Shown one piece after another: positions 16,564 through 24,311 of a DNA stretch of 64,000 bases. Within the stretch, counting starts at the first letter, position 1. Each line of letters begins with the position of its first letter. Where the stretch lies: the NCBI GenBank assembly GCA_964507185.1, contig CAZDOY010000010.1, positions 21,506-85,505 of the forward strand, written 5' to 3'. The notes below the pieces were generated by a model. The model saw only the letters and a list, made by a program, of their open reading frames with translations. It was not told the DNA's origin and searched no databases. Origin of the DNA: CAVRTJ01 sp964507185 (lineage in GTDB: Bacteria > Acidobacteriota > UBA4820 > DSQY01). The position numbers and the translations under genes are program-made.

Positions 16564-17055
16564 TCACCGGCCGCCTTTCTTACCGCCGAAGATCCACCGT
16601 TTCAGGAGCGCGTCCAGGCTCACCACTCCCGGTCCGTAGAAGGCCAGCCACAAGAGGAAAATGAGAAGGGTAAAGGCCAGGACGTTGGCCGGACCCGTGT
16701 TGCTCGCCATGGTCCAGGAGATGAGGAAGGCCTGCCTGTCGGCCGTGAGAAGGGCCACCACCATGGTCACCGACAGCCCCATCGCGCAGAGCCGCGTCAG
16801 GAGGCCCGCAACGATGAAGCTGCCACCCACAAGTTCGAGGCTGGCCACGATGAACGCGTTCACGGTCGGGAATGGGATACCGAGCGTGTGGAAAAACTCC
16901 ACGATCCTGGAAAAGTGCTGCCACTTGCCCCAGCCCGTCTGCATGAACGTAAGCCCTACCACGACCCGCGTCGCCAGGGGAGCGATGAAGGCCACCTTCT
17001 CCGCCGCACCCAGACCGAGCCGGGCCGGTTTTCTCATGAACGAATTAAGCGCCAT
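16564..17055 (-). CDS. DoxX-family membrane protein
   Basis: This 163-residue protein has four hydrophobic segments and the DoxX hallmarks RVVVGLTFMQTGWGKWQHFS, NAFIVASLELVGGSFIVAGL and a C-terminal LLWLAFYGPGVVSLDALL. DoxX-type subunits are a frequent fourth member of bufferin and HvfABC operons (HvfD/BufD) and are also linked to thiosulfate:quinone oxidoreductase. The ATG at 17055 has AAGGAGAGG upstream; longer frames lack a ribosome site. It precedes the precursor gene by 274 bp on the same strand. A role as the quinone-linked partner of the modification system is inferred. Confidence 0.88.
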   Translation of the reverse strand: MALNSFMRKPARLGLGAAEKVAFIAPLATRVVVGLTFMQTGWGKWQHFSRIVEFFHTLGIPFPTVNAFIVASLELVGGSFIVAGLLTRLCAMGLSVTMVVALLTADRQAFLISWTMASNTGPANVLAFTLLIFLLWLAFYGPGVVSLDALLKRWIFGGKKGGR

Positions 17056-17248
17056 GGTCCTCTCCTTGAAGCATTCGCCGGTCTCTCCAACCGATCTGGC
17101 CCTTCGATGTCGATCGGAGGCCAAAGGTTACGAAGCCTTCTTGGAGAAAGAAAGGCAAGAAACCTCGCCGCCGGAGAGTGATTCTATTGTGTTTAACAGG
17201 GAAAATCGCCCGACCATTCCACGCCGCCCGGCGTCCGAAGGCCCGGGA

Positions 17249-17620
17249 TTACCGGGTCTTTGCCGCCCGGCGTCCGAAAACCCAGGCGTAGGCGGCCGCA
17301 TTGACGGCCAGCACTAGGATTCCCAGGGCGACCTGGATCTCGCGCGTAAGGTTGGGGGGATAGAGTACCGGCAGCAGATAATGTGCGATGAAATCGCCCC
17401 GGTACGCGGTGCCGCCGCCTTTCAGTCTGAGCCAGTTTTCCAGCGGTGTCAGCGGGCAGATCCAGCCCGAGAATTCGATCCATGCGCCCCATAGAAGCGC
17501 TGGAAGATGCAGAAATACGAGCCGCCGGCGCCGAACGACCAGGAGACCGCCGAACACGACGAAGAGTACAAAAGTCGAGTGAAAGAGGACGATGAGGTCG
17601 GCCAGCCGTCGATAAAGCAT
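17249..17620 (-). CDS. DUF2784 membrane protein
   Basis: This 123-residue protein matches DUF2784 along its length: LYRRLADLIVLFHSTFVLFV, FLHLPALLWGAWIEFSGWIC and PLTPLENWLR, then YRGDFIAHYLLPVLYPPNLT. It has four probable membrane helices. No function is known. It lies on the same strand as the radical SAM gene (60 bp upstream) and the DoxX gene (193 bp downstream), so it may be part of the same expression unit, but DUF2784 genes are scattered widely and the link is weak. Confidence 0.88.
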   Translation of the reverse strand: MLYRRLADLIVLFHSTFVLFVVFGGLLVVRRRRLVFLHLPALLWGAWIEFSGWICPLTPLENWLRLKGGGTAYRGDFIAHYLLPVLYPPNLTREIQVALGILVLAVNAAAYAWVFGRRAAKTR

Positions 17621-17680
17621 GCTTTGACTTCCCGGGATGCTGAAATGGATGCCGGGGGTCCCTCGTTCCTTCCTCCCGGG

Positions 17681-18583
17681 TCAGCTATCGACCACGCCGT
17701 ACATCTGGTCGGGGGCCAGAACGTCCGGGAACCGTCCTCGCAGCCCGGCCCGCGTCTCGTAGCACAGGTGGCAGGCGTCGGCGTATCTGTCCGCGTGCGG
17801 AACACGGTACCGCTTCACCAGGCCGGCGGGGCCGCCGGAAAGAAGCGGACCCGTCACCGGGCCGGCATCCGGATCATAGGTCCCGACAATCTGCTTCAGC
17901 GTGTCGCGGAACACGTTGCCGATGGCCACGCCCTGGCACACGTGGACGAAACCCAGCGGGTCCACGTGAACCCGGCCGGGCCGGCGCAGGTCCTCGTGCG
18001 GGCACTCCGTGAAGGTGCGCCAGGCCTGCGGGGGTGAACGCCCGGCTAGCTTCTCCGAGGCCCGCCCTTTGAACATGACACCGCATTCCCCGGCGGGGAT
18101 CGTTCCCACTACCCCGGCCGCATCGACGGCCTCGGGCTGGGCGATGGTCAGAATCTCCGTCCGGATGCCGAGTTTCTCCGCGGCCTTTTGTGCGTGGCGG
18201 ACCCGTTTGCTCATCACCTCGTTGGAGTGATACAGGTCTCCGCTGATCGAGAGGCAGGCGATCTCCTTTTTGAAGGGTTGCAGCCAGCGAAGGGCGTCCC
18301 CGGCATCCGTCGCCCAGTAAGCGTTGGAGACCAGTCCCACGTCGAAACCTTTCCGCCTGGCCAGCGTCACCCCTTCGAGAAGAACGGGGTAAAAGAGAAA
18401 CGGCTCTCCGCCCTCGAAGTCGATCCTCCGAACCGTTCCGAGTTCCCGGGCCTGGTTCAGGATCTTCCGGATCGTGCGCACAGTCATCGTTCCCGTCTGC
18501 CACGGGCTCCCCCAGACGAAGCAGTGGTCGCACTCGTAGGTGCACTGATAAGTGAGAAGCAAGTGGATGCCATTCAACGTCAT
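17681..18583 (-). CDS. Radical SAM protein with C-terminal cysteine motif
   Basis: This 300-residue protein has the radical SAM cluster motif CTYECDHC near its N-terminus, FEGGEPFLFYP (the GGE motif that contacts SAM) and CLSISGDLYHS. Its C-terminal third holds CGVMFKGRASE, FTECPHEDLRRPGR, FVHVCQGVAIGN and ACHLCYETR. These cysteines could bind an auxiliary cluster in a SPASM-like way. The start at 18583 is chosen as the first Met before the cluster region; upstream codons lack a ribosome site. It is the most upstream gene of the minus-strand run that ends in the MNIO cluster. A part in peptide modification is possible but not shown by sequence. Confidence 0.8.
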   Translation of the reverse strand: MTLNGIHLLLTYQCTYECDHCFVWGSPWQTGTMTVRTIRKILNQARELGTVRRIDFEGGEPFLFYPVLLEGVTLARRKGFDVGLVSNAYWATDAGDALRWLQPFKKEIACLSISGDLYHSNEVMSKRVRHAQKAAEKLGIRTEILTIAQPEAVDAAGVVGTIPAGECGVMFKGRASEKLAGRSPPQAWRTFTECPHEDLRRPGRVHVDPLGFVHVCQGVAIGNVFRDTLKQIVGTYDPDAGPVTGPLLSGGPAGLVKRYRVPHADRYADACHLCYETRAGLRGRFPDVLAPDQMYGVVDS

Positions 18584-19069
18584 GGCCTGCACCCCGGCGC
18601 TCGCGGCGCCTGCAATTCTCCCCGCGGCCGGCACGCTCTGACCGACGTCGCGAAGAGAGGCCTACCAAGCCCTAAACATACTTTAACGTCCGCAGGGAGA
18701 AGGCGCCAGTAGAACCGAAAGAGGTAAGCCTGACCGCCGGTCTGCGGGATTTCTTTCCTGTGGAGGGGTTCCCGGCATGTTTTCGCAACGTCTTGCTAAC
18801 CGCGAGTTCATGCCTGCTGTACGTCGCCGTTCTCGCGTCGCCAGCACAGGCGCCCAAGAAGACCGCTTCGGTCCTGGAAAAAGGCTGGACCGCCTCCTCG
18901 CGGGGAGGTGGTCCTCGGCGTTCAGCGGTTCCGCCGGTACTCCCGATCCCTTCATAAGCGGGACTCGCCTTGACGGCTGCCCGCTTAAGACCTAGTGTGC
19001 AGAAGAGGCGGGCTCGCCTGCGGCGAGCCGCACCGGAAAGGCCGGCCTGAAGAGGAGGGATTGCGACCC
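18584..19069. other. Intergenic gap between divergent genes, with a doubtful small ORF
   Basis: This gap separates the radical SAM gene (minus) from the secreted repeat protein (plus). A frame from GTG 18760 to 18957 would give 65 residues that look like a signal peptide (LLTASSCLLYVAVLASPAQA) followed by low-complexity sequence. It lacks a good ribosome site and may be a gene remnant. The mosaic repeat is absent here. Confidence 0.35.
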
Positions 19070-20614
19070 ATGCGGTTGCGAAGTCTTATACCGGCGGTCG
19101 TCTGTGCCGTTCTGATCGCCCCCGCGGCGAGGGCCCAGACTCCGAATCCCTGGGTCATCTCGACGCCCGTCGCCGTCACGCAGCCCATGGAGGTTCAGGA
19201 CGTCGTGATCGTCTCGGGCGGAGACCTCCTCGTCTCGAGCGTGCCCGAGCCCGGCTTCCGCATCGCGGGCAGCTTCACGGTGACCGGCACGGGCCGCGCC
19301 CGCTTCACCCAGTCGGTCGTCAAGGTCATGAGCACGTTCAACGGACAGTACCAGCTTGCCGTGGCCGGGTCGGGTGTGCTGACCGTCGACCACTGCACGT
19401 ATTCGGTCCCGGCCGGCGTCCAGCACGCGCTGGTTTCCGCAGAGAGCGGGCGGATCGAGGTTTCGGATTCGGACTGCTCCTTCCTCCAGTTCGTCGCCGC
19501 GGGACAGTCCGAATTCACCGCCGAACGCCTGAACGGCATGTTCGAATGCATCGTCCAGGACGATGCATCCCTTTCGCTGACGGACATCCCGCGCGAGGCC
19601 GGGGCGGGGAGTCTCTGGGTCTGGCCGACCTTCATGCCCGGAAGCCGCGCCGTCTACTCGCCTCCCCTCCCGGGCTTCATCGACGACTACGCCTTCCCGC
19701 TGGCTGACGCCACCGGCATCCTGGACACATTCCGGATCACGCGCTGCGACGTCCGGCTCTGGCCGCTCCTCGTGCGCGAAGGTTCCGACCTCACCCTGCG
19801 AAACATCTCCGCGGACAACTGGGTGGTCGTCGGCCTTCACCTGCCTTCGGACACCTCCGTCTCGGGTCTCTTCAACGGCCGGACCTACGCCGACACCACT
19901 CTCCCGCTGGCCGACCGAACCCTGCGCCTGCAGAACGCCTCCGTCGACACGTGGAACCTGTACCCGGAAAAGGACGCTCACGTCGACGTCAGCGGCTCGG
20001 TCATCGGGGAGATGCTGGCCATGGACGACGCATCGGTCACGTTGACGGACACCACCGTCGACGGCAGCGGGGGCTTCTTCGCCGTCCAGAACGACGCGGT
20101 GCTGGAGGCCGACGGCTGCACCTTCACCTGCGACGTCCAGACCACGGGATCCGCCTCGGCGGTATTCCGCGACTGCGCGCTCCTCCCCTATCCCCAGGAC
20201 CCCACGGGGACGTACACGCGCCTCGGCATCTACGACAAGTCGGTCGCGCACCTCGACCGGACGAGCGTGCTCACCAACCCCGTGCTGGGCCAACAGGCCG
20301 AGGCGGTTTTCACGTGGATCACCGACCTGCCGCCGCGCCCCCCCGGCAAGGGCGACCGGTTCGACCTCCACGGCTACGCAGCCGTCTACAGCCTCGATCC
20401 CGCCATCGCATTGAAAAAGTGGAAACTGAAAAAGCACCGGGTGGGTGGTTCCAACACGCGCCGCATCGGCAAGGGGCGATCCAACGTCGAAAACGGCTAC
20501 CTGGGCACATGGAAAGGCCGCAAGCCCCGCGCAGACTTCGAGCTGACCCTTAAGATCAAGGATACCCAGGGCAGGATTTTCGAGAGCGTGACCACCGTGC
20601 CGGGAGCACCGTAG
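19070..20614 (+). CDS. Secreted beta-helix-like repeat protein, unknown function
   Basis: This 514-residue protein has a clear signal peptide (residues 1-23, ending ARAQ). The body is made of short strand-turn repeats rich in Asp, Thr, Ser and Val, such as VSGGDLLVSS, VAGSGVLTVDHC, VRLWPLLVREGSDLTLRN and MLAMDDASVTLTDTTVDGSG. This fits a right-handed parallel beta-helix as in pectate-lyase-like or polymorphic outer-membrane folds. No catalytic motif is evident. The C-terminal 60 residues turn basic (KKWKLKKHRVGG). AGAGGAGGG before the ATG supports the start. It is a lone gene between a divergent and a convergent neighbour. It might be a surface or periplasmic binding protein. Confidence 0.65.
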   Translation: MRLRSLIPAVVCAVLIAPAARAQTPNPWVISTPVAVTQPMEVQDVVIVSGGDLLVSSVPEPGFRIAGSFTVTGTGRARFTQSVVKVMSTFNGQYQLAVAGSGVLTVDHCTYSVPAGVQHALVSAESGRIEVSDSDCSFLQFVAAGQSEFTAERLNGMFECIVQDDASLSLTDIPREAGAGSLWVWPTFMPGSRAVYSPPLPGFIDDYAFPLADATGILDTFRITRCDVRLWPLLVREGSDLTLRNISADNWVVVGLHLPSDTSVSGLFNGRTYADTTLPLADRTLRLQNASVDTWNLYPEKDAHVDVSGSVIGEMLAMDDASVTLTDTTVDGSGGFFAVQNDAVLEADGCTFTCDVQTTGSASAVFRDCALLPYPQDPTGTYTRLGIYDKSVAHLDRTSVLTNPVLGQQAEAVFTWITDLPPRPPGKGDRFDLHGYAAVYSLDPAIALKKWKLKKHRVGGSNTRRIGKGRSNVENGYLGTWKGRKPRADFELTLKIKDTQGRIFESVTTVPGAP

Positions 20615-20684
20615 GAGCGCCTCTTTTCGGTGAGTCGCATGACCCGCGGTATTCGGCGGCTTCAGATCCCTTCCCCGCGGCCGT

Positions 20685-21050
20685 CTAGCACGCGACTCCG
20701 CGGTCGGGGCCGGGGCCTTCGAGTTCGTCCAGGAGGGCCACGGCGCGGCGCAGGTGCGGGATGACGATGGAGCCGCCCACCACCAGCGCCACGTTGAAGG
20801 CCTCGAACAGCTCGGCCCTGGTACAGCCCTCCTCGCGGCAGCGGATCACGTGGTAGGCGATGCAGTCGTCGCACCTGAGGACCATGGACGAACTCAAACC
20901 CATCAGCTCCAGCGTCTTGGCCGGCAGGGCGCCCTCCTTGTAGGCCTGCGTGTCCAGGTTGAAGAAGCGCTGGATGCCCTTGTGCCCCTCGCCAAGGATG
21001 CGCTCGTTCATCTGTTCCCGGAATGCCCGGAACTCCTCCAGTTTTCCCAT
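20685..21050 (-). CDS. Carboxymuconolactone decarboxylase/AhpD-like protein
   Basis: This 121-residue protein matches the CMD family: KTLELMGLSSSMVLRCDDCIAYH with the redox CxxC and following His, then RAELFEAFNVALVVGGSIVI. Small CMD proteins with CxxC act as AhpD-like peroxidase partners or alkylhydroperoxidases; those without it are decarboxylases, so a redox role is more likely here. Its neighbours give no clue. A mosaic repeat lies directly upstream of its start. Confidence 0.88.
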   Translation of the reverse strand: MGKLEEFRAFREQMNERILGEGHKGIQRFFNLDTQAYKEGALPAKTLELMGLSSSMVLRCDDCIAYHVIRCREEGCTRAELFEAFNVALVVGGSIVIPHLRRAVALLDELEGPGPDRGVAC

Positions 21051-21252
21051 CGCTCGCTCCGTATTTTACGAGGGATCAAGTGGTCAAGTGATCGAGTGAA
21101 CAGTGCGCGGGATGCCCTACGAGGGCCTTCCGTCTGCCGTATTCTATCCTTTCTTTAGCCCTTAGCCCTTCGGCCTTAGCCCTTGGGAGACAAATGTACC
21201 CCGCATTCACTTCCGCCTTTCGCCTTTCGCCTTTCGCCTTCCAAATCCCAAA
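21051..21252. repeat. Intergenic mosaic repeat, copy 5
   Basis: The order is as in copy 4: 8-bp units (GATCAAGT-GGTCAAGT-GATCGAGT, 21074-21097), GTGAACAGTGCGCGGGATGC, GAGGGCCTTCCGTCTGCCG, TTAGCCC heptads (21160-21183), TGGGAGACAAATGTACCCCG, TCGCCTT heptads (21217-21240, four exact units) and AATCCCA units (21243-21253). No gene is visible. Confidence 0.8.
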
Positions 21253-21621
21253 TCACCCCTTTCTTTCAATGATCTCCACGTCGTACCCGTCGGGGTCGCA
21301 GACGAAGAGATAGCGCGACTTCAGCTCGGGCCGCGAAGGCCAGTACCGCCAGCCCCGCCGGCGGATGTCCGCCTCCACCTCGTCCAGGTCGTCGGTTCCG
21401 AACGCCATGTGGCCGTACTGGTCGCCCAGAGTGTACCCGGGATTGTCGTGGTTGTACGTCAGTTCCAGGAAGTACTTCTCGTCCTCGTCGGTGAGGAAGA
21501 CCAGCGTGGCCTCGTCGCCGATGGGCGTCCGCCTCACCTCGTGCAGCCCGATGAAGCCGCAGTAGAAGTCCAGGCTCTTCCCGATGTCCCGGACCCGAAT
21601 CATCGTGTGCAGGAATTTCAT
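21253..21621 (-). CDS. gloA: Glyoxalase/lactoylglutathione lyase-family protein
   Basis: This 122-residue VOC-fold protein begins MKFLHTMIRVRDIGKSLDFY, has KYFLELTYNH, YGHMAFGTDDLDEVEADI, and ends CDPDGYDVEIIERKG. The metal ligands of glyoxalase I are all present: His5, Glu of LELTYN, His of YGHMAF and Glu of VEIIER. The enzyme isomerises the hemithioacetal of methylglyoxal and glutathione or another thiol to a lactoylthioester. The ATG has an AGGAGGTGAGCG site. It starts divergent from the ABC-F gene. Confidence 0.9.
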   Translation of the reverse strand: MKFLHTMIRVRDIGKSLDFYCGFIGLHEVRRTPIGDEATLVFLTDEDEKYFLELTYNHDNPGYTLGDQYGHMAFGTDDLDEVEADIRRRGWRYWPSRPELKSRYLFVCDPDGYDVEIIERKG

Positions 21622-21916
21622 CGCTCACCTCCTTTGCGGTGCGCGCCGTCAAGCCCGTTCCGACGACGCCGTGACACTATTATGGACCATCCCGCCCGCG
21701 CCGGCTGCTACAACGGCCCGTCCAGGGCCGCCTCTCACATCCTGAACCCCAGGTCCCCGTTCTAAAATCGTCATTCCCTCCCTTCCTCCCGTCCTCCCTG
21801 TTCATTTCTTCTTCAAAGGCCCGTCCCCCGCCGCCTTTCAAATCCCAAATCCCAAGTCCCAAATCCCAAATTATCCCACCTCCCTGTGCTACAATCCCGC
21901 GTTTGGAGGCGAAGGC
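21622..21916. repeat. Intergenic mosaic repeat, copy 6
   Basis: The gap contains CTCCCGTCCTCCCTGTTCAT, a CTTCTTCAAAGGCCCGTCCC module shared with copy 2, and five AATCCCA-type heptads (21838-21877, AATCCCAAATCCCAAGTCCC and onward). The heptads end about 30 bp before the ABC-F start. Confidence 0.75.
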
Positions 21917-23812
21917 GTGCGAATCGGCTTGACGGGCGTCACGAAACGGTACGGAGAACACGAGGTTCTCAAGGGCATCGACTGGCAGGTCAACGCCGGC
22001 GAACGCTGGGCGCTCGTCGGCCCCAACGGCTCGGGTAAGACCACCCTGCTGCGCATCCTCGCGGGGCGCGAGGAATGCGATGCCGGCGAACTGCGGCGCG
22101 CCCGCGGACTGCGCATCGCCACCGTGCCCCAGGAAGACCTCGCGGGCGTGAGGACGTCGGTCCGCCAATACCTGCTCAAAGCCTTCTCCGACGTCCTGGC
22201 GAAGGAGACGGACCTGGAGCGCCTCCACCGCATGATCGCCGACGGCGACACGAGCAAGGGCACCATGGAGGCGGCCGCCGATATCCAGGAGTGGCTGCTG
22301 CACCACGGCGGCTACACCTACGAAACGGACCTCGAGCGCACGCTGCTCGGCCTCGGCTTTTCCCTCGAGGACGGGGATCGCCCCTGCATGTCCTTCTCGG
22401 GCGGTGAACAGATGCGGATCAAGCTGGGGCGCGCACTCCTCGACCCCGCCGACCTTCTCCTGCTGGACGAGCCCGGCAACCACCTGGACGATGCGCAGCG
22501 CACCTGGCTGGGGGACTTTCTCAAGACGTCGCCCCGCGCCTTCGTCGTCGTCACGCACGACCCCGAGATCCTCGAGAACGCCGTGGACCACGTGGCTTAC
22601 CTCATGGACGGCAAGGCCTACACCTTCCGCGGCGACTTCGCGTCCTTCCAGACCCAGCTCGAGGAGATGCAGAAGACCCGGGAGCGCGCCTACGAGCAGC
22701 AGCAGGCCTTCATCGCGAGGACCGAAGAGTTCATCCGGCGCTACAAGGCGGGTCAGCGCACCAAGCAGGCCCGGGGACGCGAGAAAGTCCTGGCGCGCCT
22801 CGAGCGCGTCGAGGCGCCCATCCGCACGGCTGAGGGATTCCGCCTCAACCTGACCTTCGACGACATCCCCGGCGAAGACGTTCTCACGGCCGAAGACGTG
22901 GTCCTTTCACTCGGCGACAGGACCCTCGCCGCGTCGCGACTGACGATCAAGCGGGGTCAGAGGATCGCCTTGATCGGCGCCAACGGGTCGGGCAAGACCA
23001 CCCTGCTCAAGGCCATCAAGGGCGACGTGCCTCTCGTGGAGGGCTCCGTGCGGTGGGGCACCAACGTCCGCCTCGCGCACTACGGCCAGCACCAGCGGCG
23101 CTTCCCCTTTTCCGGCTCCCTGTTCGACACCGTGGGAACGCTTCTCAAGACGCCCCACAAGGAACAGATCATGAGCCACCTGGGCGCCTTCGGCTTCGGC
23201 GGCGCCCGCGCCGAACAGAACGTCGGCAGCCTCTCGGGCGGAGAGCGCGCCCGGCTGCACCTCCTGGCCGTGCTGTTGGCCAAGGCCAATGTCCTGGCGC
23301 TGGACGAGCCCACCAACCATTTGGACAGCGTCGCCATAGAGGTCCTGAGCGACGCCCTCAGCCGTTACAAGGGTACGCTCATCCTCGTCAGCCACGACGA
23401 GGACTTCCTCCGCTCGCTCACCAACCACACGTGGGCCGTGGCCGCCGGCAAGGTCCGCAGCGCGGCCGGCTACGCGCCCGACCTGCTCGACGTACCCGAA
23501 GAACCGGCGCGACCGACCGATAAAGACAAAGCCAAGAACGGCGCTTCCAACAACGGTCCCTCCTCAGACGCCAAGCCCGTCCTGTCCAAAAACGAGCGAT
23601 TCCGCCTCGAGCGCCGCCTCAAGGAACTCGACGCCGCCGTCGCCGAACTCGCCGAGAACAAGACCGCCATGGAAGAGAAATTCGCCGACCCCGACTCCGT
23701 AGTCACCGAGGACTGGCACGCCCTCACCCGCCGCTTCGAAGACCTCAAGCAGAAACTCGCCGCCGCCGAGGAAGAGTGGCTCCAGGTCATGACGAAGCTG
23801 GAAGAGGGATAG
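21917..23812 (+). CDS. ABC-F family ATPase (Uup/EttA-like)
   Basis: This 631-residue protein has two ABC domains and no membrane segment. Domain 1 has VGPNGSGKTTLL, SFSGGEQMRIKLGRALL and LLLLDEPGNHLD. Domain 2 has IGANGSGKTTLL, SLSGGERARLHLLAVLL and LALDEPTNHLD. Between them lies the charged helical linker (about residues 240-300) that reaches into the ribosomal E site in ABC-F proteins. A C-terminal coiled coil (about 560-631) resembles that of Uup. ABC-F proteins act on translating ribosomes; the exact role differs between paralogues. The start is a GTG preceded by GGAGGCGAAG. Confidence 0.93.
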   Translation: MRIGLTGVTKRYGEHEVLKGIDWQVNAGERWALVGPNGSGKTTLLRILAGREECDAGELRRARGLRIATVPQEDLAGVRTSVRQYLLKAFSDVLAKETDLERLHRMIADGDTSKGTMEAAADIQEWLLHHGGYTYETDLERTLLGLGFSLEDGDRPCMSFSGGEQMRIKLGRALLDPADLLLLDEPGNHLDDAQRTWLGDFLKTSPRAFVVVTHDPEILENAVDHVAYLMDGKAYTFRGDFASFQTQLEEMQKTRERAYEQQQAFIARTEEFIRRYKAGQRTKQARGREKVLARLERVEAPIRTAEGFRLNLTFDDIPGEDVLTAEDVVLSLGDRTLAASRLTIKRGQRIALIGANGSGKTTLLKAIKGDVPLVEGSVRWGTNVRLAHYGQHQRRFPFSGSLFDTVGTLLKTPHKEQIMSHLGAFGFGGARAEQNVGSLSGGERARLHLLAVLLAKANVLALDEPTNHLDSVAIEVLSDALSRYKGTLILVSHDEDFLRSLTNHTWAVAAGKVRSAAGYAPDLLDVPEEPARPTDKDKAKNGASNNGPSSDAKPVLSKNERFRLERRLKELDAAVAELAENKTAMEEKFADPDSVVTEDWHALTRRFEDLKQKLAAAEEEWLQVMTKLEEG

Positions 23813-23885
23813 GGCGATTGGGGATTTCGGATTTGACTTCGGCAGACGGCCGGAATCCGAAGATACACACCGATTCAATCTTCCC
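23813..23885. repeat. Intergenic mosaic repeat, copy 7 (short)
   Basis: Short inverted piece: GATTGGGGATTTCGGATTTG (from 23816) and CGGCAGACGGCCGGAATCCG, matching the inverted modules of copy 3. It sits directly after the ABC-F stop. Confidence 0.6.
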
Positions 23886-24005
23886 TTGAAAAGCCCTCGA
23901 TCAATCCTATGGTCCCCGCGGTTGCAGTCAAGAGTGGGGTCTTATACACTTGAAGGCACGCCGATTCCCGGGCAAGCCCCCGTTTTCGGGAAGAGGAGCC
24001 GGACC

Positions 24006-24311
24006 GTGTACGAAGAAATCGAAAATCCCGTGGAGCGGATGCGCGCACTCTGGGCGTCCATCAACGACCAGGGTCTGTCCCTGGAACAGCGGCTCGAGAA
24101 CGCTCGGGCGATCCTCAACATCCTCGACCACCTGCCGAGGATCCCGGAGGCCGAGGCGCTGGTCGACGAGCACCGGGAGAAGATACTGCCGGTGATCGCG
24201 GAACTGGAGCTCCTCGTGGAAACCGCCGAAATGCGCGAGCGGAAGGAACGTGAACTGATGGACCTCATGGACGGCATGATCGCGGATCTCAAGGCCGGCC
24301 GCGGCAGGTGA
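24006..24311 (+). CDS. Small helical protein, first gene of a pair with a SIR2 protein
   Basis: This 101-residue protein is almost entirely charged helix (RMRALWASINDQGLSLEQRL, ILDHLPRIPEAEALVDEHRE, LLVETAEMRERKERELMDLM) with no cysteines. A coiled coil is likely in the C-terminal half. I do not recognise a family. The GTG at 24006 is preferred because GAAGAGGAG is 8 bp upstream; the open frame reaches back to 23886 without such a site. Its stop overlaps the GTG start of the SIR2-domain gene (GTGA), so the two are translationally coupled and probably act together. Confidence 0.65.
   Translation: MYEEIENPVERMRALWASINDQGLSLEQRLENARAILNILDHLPRIPEAEALVDEHREKILPVIAELELLVETAEMRERKERELMDLMDGMIADLKAGRGR

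Noticed and set aside
18760..18957. 65-codon ORF with a signal-peptide-like N-terminus
   Set aside because: No ribosome site, low-complexity C-terminus and no family. Kept only as a note on the gap.
21074..21253. Tandem short repeats as a possible CRISPR array
   Set aside because: The units are 7-8 bp and contiguous with no spacers, and no cas gene is present in the window.
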